Assembly: GCF_001905345.1 (NCBI RefSeq)
Contig: NZ_LFBV01000003.1
Coordinates: forward strand, 488,985-552,984
DNA: 64,000 nt
From: Streptomyces uncialis
GTDB lineage: Bacteria > Actinomycetota > Actinomycetes > Streptomycetales > Streptomycetaceae
Direction: 5' to 3'
The translations under genes were made by a program, and so were the position numbers. The first letter of the stretch is position 1. Each line of letters opens with the position of its first letter. Shown here one piece after another: positions 51,673 through 61,089 of the stretch. The notes under the pieces are model-generated. The model worked only from the letters and a program-made list of their open reading frames with translations, ran no database searches and was not told the DNA's origin.

Positions 51673-53184
51673 ATGACCGACCACGGACACGACCTGCGGT
51701 TCGGCGCGTTCCTGACGCCGACGGCCGAAGGCCACGACGACCTCGTACGGCTGGCCACGCTCGCGGACCGGAGCGGACTGGAACTGCTCGGTGTCCAGGA
51801 CCACCCCTACCAGCCCGCGTTCCTCGACACCTGGACCCTGCTGACCCATCTCGCGGCCCGGACCGAACGCGTGACGCTCTTCCCGCACGTCGCGAATCTG
51901 CCGCTGCGCCCGCCGGCCGTACTGGCCCGCTCGGCCGCCACCCTGGACATCCTCAGCGGCGGCCGGGCCGAACTCGGCATCGGGGCGGGCGCCTTCTGGG
52001 ACGCCATCGCCTCGCTGGGCGGCCCCCGCCGCACACCGGGTGAGGCGGTGGACGCGCTGGAGGAGGCGATCACCGTCATCCGCGCGATGTGGACGCCCGG
52101 TCCCGGCGTGGACTTCGAGGGCCGTCACCACTCCCTGGCGGGTGCGCGCCCCGGCCCGTTCCCGGTGCATCCCCTCGGTATCTGGGTCGGCTCGTACAAG
52201 AGGCGCATGCTCGAACTCACCGGGCGGCTCGCGGACGGCTGGCTGCCCTCGTCGATGTACGCGCCGCCGGGCGAACTGACGGCCATGGGCCGCGCCATCG
52301 ACGACGCCGCACTCGCCGCGGGCCGTGACCCGGCGGCCGTCCGGCGTATCTACACCGTCGCCGGACGCTTCTCCCGTCTCGCCTCGGACGGCTTCCTCGA
52401 CGGGCCGCCCGAGCAGTGGGCGCGGCAGCTGACCGAGCTGGCGCTCACCGAGGGGATGAGCGGATTCGTCCTCGCCCCTTCCGGGGCGGACCCCGAGCGC
52501 GAGCTGCGCACCTTCGCCGAAGAGGTGGCGCCCCTGGTCCGGGAGGCCGTGGGCGCCGCCCGGGGCGGCTCCTCCCCCGCCCCGGACGACGACGCGGCGG
52601 TGGAGCTGACGCGGGCGCCCGAGCACATCGACCTGTGGTCCGCCGACCCGCTCGGCGAGGCGACCCGGCCGCGCGCGCCCAAGCGGCCCGCGACAGCGGG
52701 CCACCCCGGTGGCACGGGCACCCGGCTGGTGCGTATCCATGACAATCTGCGCCAGGAGATGCGGCAGATCCGTGACGCGGTGGCCCAGGTGGCGGCGGGC
52801 CGGCAGGACGCCGCGTCGGCCCGCTCTATGATCAACAGTCTCACCCTGCGGCAGAACTACTGGACCCTCGGTTCGTTCTGCACCGCCTACAGCCGTACCC
52901 TCACCACGCACCACACCATCGAGGACCAGTTCATGTTCCCCGAGCTGCGCGAGAAGCAGGACTCGCTCGGGCCTGTCGTCGAGCGGCTGGAGCAGGAGCA
53001 CGAGGTCATCGCCGAGGCGTTGTCCCGGCTCGACGCCGCGCTGGTCACCCTTGTCCAGGACGACAGCCGGATGGGTGAGGTCCAGGACCTGACCCAGGTA
53101 CTGGACCGCATCCTGACCTCTCATCTCGACTACGAGGAGGAGGAGTTGGTGGAGCCGCTGGACCGGTTGCGCATCAACGTCTGA
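51673..53184 (+). CDS. LLM-class (F420/FMN) oxidoreductase fused to a hemerythrin-like domain
   Basis: A 503-residue fusion. Residues 1-295 form a luciferase-like monooxygenase domain (FGAFLTPTAEGHDDLVRLA, ELLGVQDHPYQPAFLDTW, GGRAELGIGAGAFWDAI, PLGIWVGSYKRRMLELTGRLADGW). After an Ala/Pro/Asp linker, residues about 350-500 form a four-helix hemerythrin/HHE domain with metal ligands in HHTIEDQFMFPEL, EQEHEVIAEAL and SHLDYEEEELVEPL. An oxygen- or iron-sensing module joined to a flavin or F420 enzyme is uncommon. It sits 79 bases after marR and is probably co-regulated with the nitroreductase. Confidence 0.9.
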   Translation: MTDHGHDLRFGAFLTPTAEGHDDLVRLATLADRSGLELLGVQDHPYQPAFLDTWTLLTHLAARTERVTLFPHVANLPLRPPAVLARSAATLDILSGGRAELGIGAGAFWDAIASLGGPRRTPGEAVDALEEAITVIRAMWTPGPGVDFEGRHHSLAGARPGPFPVHPLGIWVGSYKRRMLELTGRLADGWLPSSMYAPPGELTAMGRAIDDAALAAGRDPAAVRRIYTVAGRFSRLASDGFLDGPPEQWARQLTELALTEGMSGFVLAPSGADPERELRTFAEEVAPLVREAVGAARGGSSPAPDDDAAVELTRAPEHIDLWSADPLGEATRPRAPKRPATAGHPGGTGTRLVRIHDNLRQEMRQIRDAVAQVAAGRQDAASARSMINSLTLRQNYWTLGSFCTAYSRTLTTHHTIEDQFMFPELREKQDSLGPVVERLEQEHEVIAEALSRLDAALVTLVQDDSRMGEVQDLTQVLDRILTSHLDYEEEELVEPLDRLRINV

Positions 53185-54311
53185 GCATCCTCGCGGGAGT
53201 CCCGGTCGGGCCGGGCGCGGTGGTCGAGCAGCAGGAAGACCTCGCGGACCCGGTCCGGCTCCCCGGGGAACTCGAAGGTGCCGATACGGGTCGGCCCGCC
53301 CGGGCCGAGGGCCCCGAGCGGCGCCGGGCAGCTCCACCTCGCCGTGGAACAGGCCCGGGTAGGTGCCGCCCGCGACACAGCGCACCGTGATCCGTGCACA
53401 GGCGCAGGGACCCGCGCAGGAGTGCGGCGCGGGCCGGAAGACCAGCTCGATCCAGGCGCCCGGCCGGGCACCCGGCGCCTCGACGAGCACACCGATCCGG
53501 TCCACATGGGTGACACGGCGGGCCGGTACGAGCGGGAACATCGCCGGGGTGAGGGCGAGTTCCAGCTCGCGGCGTTCCCGGCCGCGCCGGGTCAGCGCCG
53601 CCCAGGCGTCGGGCAGATCGCGCCGGACGTCGAGCAACCGGCGTCCGTCGCCGGGCAGTCGGCCGCGGGCGGCGTCGGCGGCCGCCCCGCGCAGCGGTTC
53701 CCCTCCCTCGCGTGCCGTGTAGTTGAGGCGCAGGATCACATCGGAGAGCGAGTCGGGGTCGAAGGTGTTCGTCCCACGGCGGTCCGGGGCCGGTAGCGGG
53801 TGATGTCGTAGGTGACCCCGGCGACCGTCCGGGGCCGCCGCGGCGGACGGCTGTCGGCGTCGAGACACGGCACCAGGTCCTCGGCGCCCGACAGGAGGAA
53901 CACGTCCGTGTCACCGGAGTCGTCGTCGTAGGCCGGTACGCCCTTGTCGGTCCGGCGGGTCACGGCGGGCAGATCGAGACTCCAGCCGATACCGAAGGGG
54001 CCGTTCCCGGTCCCGGTGTCGTAGGTGAGGCGCAGTCGCGGGGTGGAGTCCCCGCGTCCCGGGCTCAGCGGCAGCGGGACGGTGAGGGTGGCGGTGCCCG
54101 TCGCGGGGCTCACCGAGAGCTTCTCCCCCATCCCCCGGACCGCGCCACCGCCCTTGGGCAGGCTGATCACGGGCGCCTTGAAGGGGGCCGTGAGGTCGCC
54201 GCGCTCCGCACCGCCGGGCCCCGGGGGCGTCCCGGCCGGTGAAGGGCCCGGGTCTTCCCTCGTGTCGCGCGCGCCGGGAAGCGCACCGGCCGGCAGATCG
54301 GGAGAGTCCAT
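53174..54311 (-). pseudogene. Chimeric Tc-toxin remnant: SpvB (TcB) N-terminus joined to TcA C-terminus
   Basis: From ATG 54311 (GGAGG eight bases upstream) the frame reads like the SpvB/TcB N-terminus: APVISLPKGGGAVRGMGEKLSV, then GTATLTVPLPLSPGRG and FGIGWSLDLPAVTRRTDKGVP, up to GVTYDITRYRPRT near 53770. There the match jumps frame to FDPDSLSDVILRLNYTAREG and DLPDAWAALTRRG, typical of the end of TcA subunits. Near 53330 the match moves frame again (GTFEFPGEPDRVREVFLLLDH) and runs close to the stop of the convergent LLM gene. So a deletion or fusion plus frameshifts has destroyed a Tc insecticidal-toxin-like locus. Confidence 0.7.
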
Positions 54312-54402
54312 GGACACCGCCTCCCAGAACACATCGCGTTCCGTGCCCCTTACGGGACAGGGCGATTACCGCGCATGTTCCTCACGAAGCCGTGCTCCGA
54401 CC

Positions 54403-56127
54403 TCACCCCTTGAGCGGACCGGACCCGTCAGGGTCCCGTACGGCGTCCGGGCCCGGATCGGGGTCGCTGGTCCGGGCGCCCGGGGTACGGGTCGCCGGGC
54501 CGGGGGTCGCCGGGCCGCGGGCGTGTTCCCCGGACGGCTCCGCCTGCGGGGGCGCCGCGCCGGTCGGGCGGACATGGCCGAGCGCGCGGGCGGAGACCAC
54601 GGCCAGGGCCGCGACCAGAGCGGCGCCGACCAGAGCGGCGATGTTCATGCCCGCGGTGAACGCTTCGCGCCCGGTCTCCAGCAGCCGGTCCCCCACCGCG
54701 GCGGGCAGTTCCCGTGCCGCGGCGGTCGCGCCCGCCAGGGTGTCCTCGGTGTGCCGCACCGCGTCCGCCGGGACGCCCTCGGGCAGGGAGCCCTCGATCC
54801 GGCCGCGGTAGACGGCGGTCCCCAGGCTGCCCAGTACCGCCACGCCCAGCGAGATGCCCAGTTCGGTGGCGGTCTCCGACATCGACGCCGCCGAGCCCGC
54901 CCGGCGCGGCGGTACGGAGCCCACCACCAGATCGGTGCTCAGCGCGGTCATCGGGCCCGCCCCGAAGAAGACCAAGGTGATGCCGGTGGCCACGAGGACC
55001 GGCCCCGAGTCCGCGCCCGCCACCGCCATCGTCAGATAACCCGCGACCGCAACCGCCAGTCCGCCCGCCACGACATGACCGGGCCGCGACCGACGGGCCA
55101 GGGACGGCGCGACCAGGGAACCGGCGGCACTCGCCACGGCCGTCGGGATCAGCCACAGCCCGGCCGTCAGGGGCGGCAGCGCGGCCACCAGCTGGAGGTA
55201 CTGCGTGGCGAACAGATAGAGGCCGCCGCCCGCCGCGGTGGAGACAAGGATGATCAGCAGCGCGGCACGGAAGGACCGGTCACCGAACAGGCCCAGGTCC
55301 AACAGCGGTTCGTCCAGCCGGAACTGACGGCGGACGAAGAGCACCACGAACACCGCACCGGCCACGATCGCGACGACCGGCGCCGGCCCGAAGCCGTCCT
55401 CGGCCGCCCGCTTCAGACCGTAGACCGTCGGGAGGATACCCGCGAGGGACAGCGCCACACTGGTCGGATCCGGCCGCCCCGCGTCCCGCGTCCGGTACTC
55501 GGGCAGCACCTTCGGCCCGACCACCAGCAGCAGCACCATCACCGGCACGGCCGGCAGGAACACCGACCCCCACCAGAACCACTCCAGCAGGACGCCACCC
55601 ACCACCGGCCCGATGCCCATCCCGGCCATGAAGCAGGAGATCCAGACCGAGATGGCCACCGCCCGCTGACCGGCGTCCTTGAACATATTGCTGATCAGCG
55701 ACAGGGTCGACGGCGCCAGCGTCGCACCCGCGACCCCCAGCAGCGCACGGCCGAGGATCAGCGCCAACGGGCTGGTGGCGTACGCCGCCAGCAGCGATGC
55801 CACACCGAACACGAAGGCTCCGATCAGCAACAGCCTGCGTCGGCCGATGCGGTCACCGAGCGTTCCCATGGTGATCAGGAATCCGGCGATCATGAACCCG
55901 TAGATGTCCATGATCCACAGCAGCTCGGAGCCGGTCGGCCCGAGATCCGCGCCCAGTTGCGGGGACGCGAGGTGGAGCACGCTCATGTCCAGGGCCAGTA
56001 CCAGGGTCGGCAGGGCGAGCACGGCCAGGCCGGTCCACTCCCGTCGGCCGGCCCGGGGACCGGCGCCGGTCGGGGTGTCGGTGTCCGCGCGGGGTCCTCG
56101 CGGGGCGGGTGTCGGATCGATCGTCAT
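54403..56127 (-). CDS. DHA2-family MFS exporter, paralog of the 13949-15475 gene
   Basis: A 574-residue exporter with about 14 helices. It shares REWTGLAVLALPTL, WIMDIYGF, TMGTLGDR and GPVVGGVLLE with the other DHA2 gene in this window, but has an added C-terminal tail of about 65 residues rich in Pro/Asp/Gly. ATG 56127 gives a short cytosolic N-terminus. It is divergent from an AraC regulator that starts 111 bases away, probably its controller. Substrate unknown. Confidence 0.93.
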   Translation of the reverse strand: MTIDPTPAPRGPRADTDTPTGAGPRAGRREWTGLAVLALPTLVLALDMSVLHLASPQLGADLGPTGSELLWIMDIYGFMIAGFLITMGTLGDRIGRRRLLLIGAFVFGVASLLAAYATSPLALILGRALLGVAGATLAPSTLSLISNMFKDAGQRAVAISVWISCFMAGMGIGPVVGGVLLEWFWWGSVFLPAVPVMVLLLVVGPKVLPEYRTRDAGRPDPTSVALSLAGILPTVYGLKRAAEDGFGPAPVVAIVAGAVFVVLFVRRQFRLDEPLLDLGLFGDRSFRAALLIILVSTAAGGGLYLFATQYLQLVAALPPLTAGLWLIPTAVASAAGSLVAPSLARRSRPGHVVAGGLAVAVAGYLTMAVAGADSGPVLVATGITLVFFGAGPMTALSTDLVVGSVPPRRAGSAASMSETATELGISLGVAVLGSLGTAVYRGRIEGSLPEGVPADAVRHTEDTLAGATAAARELPAAVGDRLLETGREAFTAGMNIAALVGAALVAALAVVSARALGHVRPTGAAPPQAEPSGEHARGPATPGPATRTPGARTSDPDPGPDAVRDPDGSGPLKG

Positions 56128-56225
56128 ACCGGTCAGCCAACCGCCCGCAGGCGGCACGGCCGATGGCTGTGGCGCCGGGAACGATGTGCGTTCGTCCAGC
56201 CGCTCCGCCCTCCCGGGGCCCGGCA

Positions 56226-56231
56226 GTAGGA
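56226..56231 (+). promoter_or_regulatory. Possible -10 box of a leaderless AraC transcript
   Basis: TAGGAT ends 7 bases before the GTG at 56239, and no ribosome site is present. This is the same arrangement as before the SARP gene. Confidence 0.35.
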
Positions 56232-56238
56232 TCACGCG

Positions 56239-57207
56239 GTGGACGCGCTCGCCGACCTTCTGCACGGAACGAGCGCCCGGGGCGCCGTCTTCGGGCGGTC
56301 GGTCCTCGATCCACCGTGGTCGCTGCGGTTCGTCGGCGGCGCCCCGCTGTCACTGATGACCATGCTCTCCGGCACCGCCTGGGTACTGCCGGAGAGCGCC
56401 GGGCCGGTGCGCGTGGAGCCGGGCGACCTGGTGGTCGTGACGGGTTCCGCGCCGCACACCGTGGCGGACACACCGACAACGGCGCCGGACATCGAGGTGC
56501 ACGGCCCGGACCGGTGCGTGACGGCCGGGGGCGTCGATGTCACCGGGGACGTCCGGCTGGACCTGCGCACATGCGGCGAGCGCTACGAGGGATCGGCGAT
56601 GCTGCTCACCGGTATGTACCGCGGGGGCGGGGAGGTCGGCGACCGGCTGCTGAGGGCGCTGCCGCCGGTGCTCCGGGTCCCGGCCGCGGACCGGCACCGT
56701 CCGATGCTGGACCTGGTCGCGGCGGAGGTGGCACGGGCCGAGCCCGGCCAGCAGGTGGTGATCGACCGGATGCTCGACCTGCTGCTCGTGCACACCCTGC
56801 GGGCGTGGTTCGCCCGGCCCGAGGCGCGTGCGCCGGGCTGGTACCGGGCACTCGGCGATCCGGTGGTGGGTGAGGTGCTGCGGCTGATGCACGACGATCC
56901 GGCGCGGCCGTGGACGGTACGGGCGCTGGCGGAGAAGGCGGGCGTCTCCCGGTCCGCGCTGGGCCATCGCTTCACCACGCTGGTGGGCGAGCCGCCGATG
57001 GCCTATCTGGCGGGGTGGCGTGTGTCGTTGGCGAGCGACCTGCTGCGGACGACCGACGCCACGGTGGCGTCCGTGGCCCGCCGGGTCGGCTACGCCGACG
57101 CGTTCGCGTTGAGCACGGCGTTCAAGCGCATCCGCGGGATACGTCCGACGGACCACCGGCGAGCGGCACCCCCGGACACGCGGGACCTTCCGGCCGCGCC
57201 TTCCTGA
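56239..57207 (+). CDS. AraC-family regulator (cupin-type sensor)
   Basis: A 322-residue regulator. N-terminal sensor: DPPWSLRFVGGAPLSLMTML and PGDLVVVTGSAPHTVAD, as in the AraC group with a cupin_6-like domain. DNA-binding region: WTVRALAEKAGVSRSALGHRFTTLVGEPPMAYL and VASVARRVGYADAFALSTAFKRIRGIRP, the two helix-turn-helix units. Start GTG 56239. Regulators of this group often sit divergent from an exporter or oxidoreductase, as here with the DHA2 exporter. Confidence 0.93.
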   Translation: MDALADLLHGTSARGAVFGRSVLDPPWSLRFVGGAPLSLMTMLSGTAWVLPESAGPVRVEPGDLVVVTGSAPHTVADTPTTAPDIEVHGPDRCVTAGGVDVTGDVRLDLRTCGERYEGSAMLLTGMYRGGGEVGDRLLRALPPVLRVPAADRHRPMLDLVAAEVARAEPGQQVVIDRMLDLLLVHTLRAWFARPEARAPGWYRALGDPVVGEVLRLMHDDPARPWTVRALAEKAGVSRSALGHRFTTLVGEPPMAYLAGWRVSLASDLLRTTDATVASVARRVGYADAFALSTAFKRIRGIRPTDHRRAAPPDTRDLPAAPS

Positions 57208-57564
57208 ACTGACGCGTCCCCGCCGCCGGACGAGGGAGAGGGCACCGCGGGGCGCGGGTGCGGGGCGGGTGCAGGTGCGGCCGTGCGCGCGGTTCAGAGG
57301 CGGCGAAGGTTCGGGGGGCGGCGGTCCAAGGGGGCGGCCCGCTGTGCCCCGTGCCGGTAACGCTGTGACCTGCGGTTCGGGCAGCGGCCCGCGCGTCCCC
57401 TTTGACGGGCCGTCGCCGCCCGGCGGACCCCGGGACCCTCGCCGCCTCCTTCCCTCACCAGCCACCGGGATCGGTTGACGGCTGCCCGATACACGCCTAA
57501 ATTTGCTGCACTTTAGATCGTTCGATGAACCAATGTTCATTTTTCGGTTGTGGGAGGTTCATCA
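57208..57564. other. 357-base promoter region of the kinase operon
   Basis: No gene is seen. The left part is GC-rich. The right part (about 57480-57545) is markedly AT-richer and holds the 32-bp operator-like element shared with the importer gene. Confidence 0.55.
57508..57539. promoter_or_regulatory. Shared SorC-type operator candidate, kinase side
   Basis: A 32-base element beginning GCACTTTAG and ending AATGTTCA. It matches the element at 62889-62920 at about 23 of 32 positions without gaps. It lies 26 bases before the kinase GTG. Confidence 0.65.
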
Positions 57565-59139
57565 GTGACTCGGCAGGCAGTGGTCGGCATCGACGCCGGC
57601 ACCACCGCGGTCAAAGCCGTTGTCCTGGCCCGGGACGGCGAACAGCTCGGCTGGTCCCGGGCGCCGCTGCGGGTCACGCACCACGGTGACCGGGTGGAGC
57701 AGGACATGGACGAGATCTGGTCCGCGGTCGGTGACACCGTGCGGGCCGCGGTCCGGGACGCCGGTGACGGTGTCGAGATCGTCGCGGTCGGTGTGACCGG
57801 TCAGGGCGACGGAGCCTGGCTGGTGGACGGGACCGGGCGCCCGTGCGGCCCCGCGACGATCTGGATGGACGGCACGGCCGCCGCCCGGGTCACCGCGTGG
57901 GAGCGGGACGGCCGCGGCGACCTCGTACGCGACATCACCGGCTCGTCCCTGTTCCCCGGCGCGCTACCGGTGCTGCTGGAGCAGCTGGAGGCCGACCACC
58001 CCGAGCGGCTGGACCGGGCCGCGCACCAGCTGAACTGCAAGGACTGGATTCGCTTCCGGCTGACCGGGGAGATCGCCACCGACGCGTCCGACGCGTCCCG
58101 CACCTACCTCGACGTCACCACCGGCACCTACTCCGACGCCCTGCTGGAGGGGCTGGGACACCAGCGCTTCCGTTATCTGCTCGCCCCCGTACGGCCGCCG
58201 CACGAGGCGGTGGGCACGGTCGGCGCACCGGCCGCGCGTGCCACCGGGCTGCCCGAGGGCGTTCCCGTGGTCGTCGGCCTGGTCGACGCCGTCGCGGGCG
58301 GGGTCGGACTCGGCGCGGTCCGGCCGGGCGACGCCTATCTCATCGTCGGCACCACGGCCTTCGCGGCGCGGGTACGGCAGGACGGCCGGGGCCCCGGCCC
58401 CGAAGGGCGCATCACCCTGGCGACCGGGCTGGGCAGCGTCCTCGAATGCCTGGCCCCGATGGCGGGCGCGCCCAACCTCGACTGGGTCCGTACGGTGACC
58501 GGCCCGGACGGCAGCGGCTGGCCGGACCTGGAACGGCTGGCCCGAGCGGCCGGACCGGGGGCGGGCGGTGTCCTCTATCTCCCCTACGGTTCGCCCCAGG
58601 GGGAACGCGCCCCGTTCGTCGACCCGGCGGCCTCCGCCGCCTGGGTGGGGATGAGCGTCCTGACGACCCCGGGGCAACTGCTGCGCGCCGTCTACGAGGG
58701 GATCGCCCTCACCCTGCGCGAGTGCCTCGGGGAACCGGTGACGGGCCGGACGCTGCGGATCGCGGGCGGATCGGCCTCGTCGGACCTGCTGTGCCAGGTA
58801 CTGGCCGATGTCACAGGACGGCCAGTGGAGCGCTCCACCGCACCCGAGCTGGGAGCCCGCGGGGTGGCCGCGCTGGCCCTGGTCGCGGGCGGGGCGGCCG
58901 CCGATCTCGACAGCGCGCTCGCCGCCCTGGGCCGGCCCGCCGCCACCCTCACCTTCCGTCCCGACCCCGCCCTACGGGATCTGCACGACCGGCAGGCGCG
59001 CGCCTTCGCCGCCGCCAGGGACGCGCTGCGTCCCGTCTGGCCTTCCCTGCGGGATCTGCGGAGCCTCACCGGGGCTCCGTCCTCCCCGTCCCCCACCACG
59101 GAGTCGGCGCCCGCCGCCGATGGATTGGAATCCCTGTGA
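57565..59139 (+). CDS. FGGY-family carbohydrate kinase (xylulose/erythritol kinase-like)
   Basis: A 524-residue sugar kinase. N-terminal phosphate motif GIDAGTTAVKAV, then VGVTGQGDGAWLVDGTGRP and ATIWMDGTAAARV; the second ATPase lobe has GLVDAVAGGVGLGAV, LYLPYGSPQGERAPF and IAGGSASSDLLCQVLADVTGRPV. This is the full FGGY layout. GTG 57565 has GGAGG eight bases upstream. Substrate not certain; a ketopentose or polyol is likely. First gene of an operon with a dehydrogenase, and near an aldolase, a SorC-type regulator and an importer. Confidence 0.94.
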   Translation: MTRQAVVGIDAGTTAVKAVVLARDGEQLGWSRAPLRVTHHGDRVEQDMDEIWSAVGDTVRAAVRDAGDGVEIVAVGVTGQGDGAWLVDGTGRPCGPATIWMDGTAAARVTAWERDGRGDLVRDITGSSLFPGALPVLLEQLEADHPERLDRAAHQLNCKDWIRFRLTGEIATDASDASRTYLDVTTGTYSDALLEGLGHQRFRYLLAPVRPPHEAVGTVGAPAARATGLPEGVPVVVGLVDAVAGGVGLGAVRPGDAYLIVGTTAFAARVRQDGRGPGPEGRITLATGLGSVLECLAPMAGAPNLDWVRTVTGPDGSGWPDLERLARAAGPGAGGVLYLPYGSPQGERAPFVDPAASAAWVGMSVLTTPGQLLRAVYEGIALTLRECLGEPVTGRTLRIAGGSASSDLLCQVLADVTGRPVERSTAPELGARGVAALALVAGGAAADLDSALAALGRPAATLTFRPDPALRDLHDRQARAFAAARDALRPVWPSLRDLRSLTGAPSSPSPTTESAPAADGLESL

Positions 59140-60146
59140 CCCACGCGTCGCCGCGTCCGCGGCTGCTCATCACCGCGCCGTTCGACCCGGCCGCCACCGC
59201 ACGGCTGGCGGAACTGTTCGACGTCGAGACGGTGGAACCCTCCATGGAGGGCGCTTCCCTCGCCCGGCCGCAGCTCGCCGACCGACTGGCGGTGGCCGAC
59301 GCGGTGGTCTGCGAGGTCGACCAGGTCGACCAGGCGGCGCTCGACGCGGCGCCCGCGCTGAAGTTCGTCGTCACCTGCCGGGCCAGCCCCGTCAACGTCG
59401 ATCTGCCCGCCTGTACCCGCCGGGGCATACCGGTGGCCACCACCCCGGCGCGCAACGCCGAGATCACCGCCGATCTCGCCTTCACGCTCATCCTGTCCGC
59501 CGTCCGCCGCACGGGGGCCGCGGAGCGGTGGATGCGGGACGGGAACTGGCGCGCGGACGATGTCTTCGAGCCGTACGCCCGCTTCCGGGGGATCGGTCTC
59601 GGCGGGCGCACGCTGGGCATCCTCGGCGGGGGTGCCATCGGGCGCCGGGTGATGCGCCGCGCCCTGGGGTTCGGTATGAACGTCCTCGTCCACGACCCGT
59701 TCCTCGCGCCGGGCGCCCTCGGTGACGACGCGGAGATCGTCGGCCTCGACGACCTCATGGGCCGGTCCGACGTCATCACCGTGCATGTGCCGCTCAACGA
59801 CTCGACGGTGGGGCTCGTCGGGGCGCGGGAGATCGCCCTGATGCGTCCCGACGCCTATCTCGTCAACGCGGGACGGGCGGCCGTGGTGGACGAGGAGGCC
59901 CTGATGGCCGCGTTGCGCGAGAAGCGGATCGGGGGGGCCGGTCTGGATGTCTTCTGGACCGAGCCGCCGCCGGCCGACTCCGAGCTGTTCCGGCTCGACA
60001 ATGTCACGCTCACTCCGCATATCGGTGGCGCGTCCGACGATGTGGTCACGGAGCACTCGCGGATCGCGGAGCGTGCGTTGCGTGCCTGGGCCGTCGGGGA
60101 GGAGCCTGCGGCGGTGGCCAACGCAGGGCCGCTTGCCGCGGGTTGA
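59136..60146 (+). CDS. D-isomer-specific 2-hydroxyacid dehydrogenase (SerA-like)
   Basis: A 336-residue NAD-dependent dehydrogenase. The nucleotide motif is LGGRTLGILGGGAIGRRV. Catalytic Arg is in VNAGRAAVVDEEAL, Glu in DVFWTEPPP and His in LTPHIGGASDD. It starts with GTG overlapping the kinase stop by four bases. In this context it probably oxidises a phosphorylated sugar acid or hydroxyacid intermediate rather than 3-phosphoglycerate. Confidence 0.94.
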   Translation: MTHASPRPRLLITAPFDPAATARLAELFDVETVEPSMEGASLARPQLADRLAVADAVVCEVDQVDQAALDAAPALKFVVTCRASPVNVDLPACTRRGIPVATTPARNAEITADLAFTLILSAVRRTGAAERWMRDGNWRADDVFEPYARFRGIGLGGRTLGILGGGAIGRRVMRRALGFGMNVLVHDPFLAPGALGDDAEIVGLDDLMGRSDVITVHVPLNDSTVGLVGAREIALMRPDAYLVNAGRAAVVDEEALMAALREKRIGGAGLDVFWTEPPPADSELFRLDNVTLTPHIGGASDDVVTEHSRIAERALRAWAVGEEPAAVANAGPLAAG

Positions 60147-61089
60147 CCGGTCGGCCGTCTTTGGTTGCGCCCCCGGGTTTTCGCTCGGGGGCGTCCCCTT
60201 TTGCCTGGGCGCGCCCTTGGGGTCCCTGTGCTGGGCGCGCTTCGTTCCTGTGCCGTCGTTCGGGGGTTCGCGCGGTTCCCCGCGGGTCGCCTTCGCTTGC
60301 GCTTCCGAGGTCTGTCCGGCGGGACGCACTTCGGTTCTGTGCCGTCGCTCGTCGGGTGCGCAGTTCCCCGCGGGTCGCCTTCGCTTGCGCTTCCCAGGTC
60401 TGTCCGGGTGGGCGCGCTTGTTCCCTGTGCCGTCGCTCGTCGTTTTCGCGCAGTTCCCCGCGCCCCTTTGGGGCGCGTTCTGCCGGTCCTTCGGGTCGGT
60501 GCCGGTCGGGATTCTCCGTCCTCGCTCCAACGCGCTCGGTCGGACGTCCCCCTTGTCCTGCTGAAGAGCATCGGAGTCTGCGGGCAGAGATTCCCGCCCA
60601 CCCCCTCCCGCAGCACCGCGACCGCGAGAGGAGAGGGGTTCCGCGAGCGAAGGCCCGCACCTGACGGACAGCCCCAAGTGGGCGCCCCTTCAGGGGCGCG
60701 GGGAACTGCGCGAGCAACCAAGGACCACCCGCACCCCAACGGGAACCGCAAGGGGCGCGACCTCAGGGGCGCGGGGAACTGCGCAAAACGAGGACGGCCC
60801 GCACCCGAGTAGCGACCGCAATGGGGCAGCATCCAGGGGCGCGGGGAACTGCGCACCCACGAACGACCCGCACGGGGACAAGTGCGCCCAGCACAGGAGA
60901 CCCAGGGGCGCGGGGAACTGCGCACCCACGAGCAACCCGCACGGGGACAAGTGGGCCCAGCACAGGCAACCCAGGGGGCGCGAGCGAAGGCGACCTGCGG
61001 GGAACTGCGCACCCCACAGGCGACCCGCACGGGGAACAAGTGGGCCCAGCACAGGCGACCCGTGGGGCACCGTTGGGGTGGGGGGTGGG
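60147..61089. repeat. Block of dispersed palindromic repeats between convergent genes
   Basis: 943 bases with no gene. The core GGGGCGCGGGGAACTGCGC occurs at 60693-60711, 60766-60784, 60836-60854 and 60905-60923, and inverted at 60448-60466. Interrupted variants lie near 60270, 60360 and 60974-61010, where an insert like GCGAGCGAAGGCGACC splits the core. Copies on the right are spaced about 70 bases and share a linker with ACCCGCACGGGGAC. The left third runs in the opposite orientation, so the block is a large imperfect inverted repeat. It lies exactly between the 3' ends of the dehydrogenase and aldolase genes. Confidence 0.85.

Noticed and set aside
60165..60812. Open frames in the repeat block
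   Set aside because: Their peptides repeat Pro/Arg phrases that come from the DNA repeats; no start signals or motifs.
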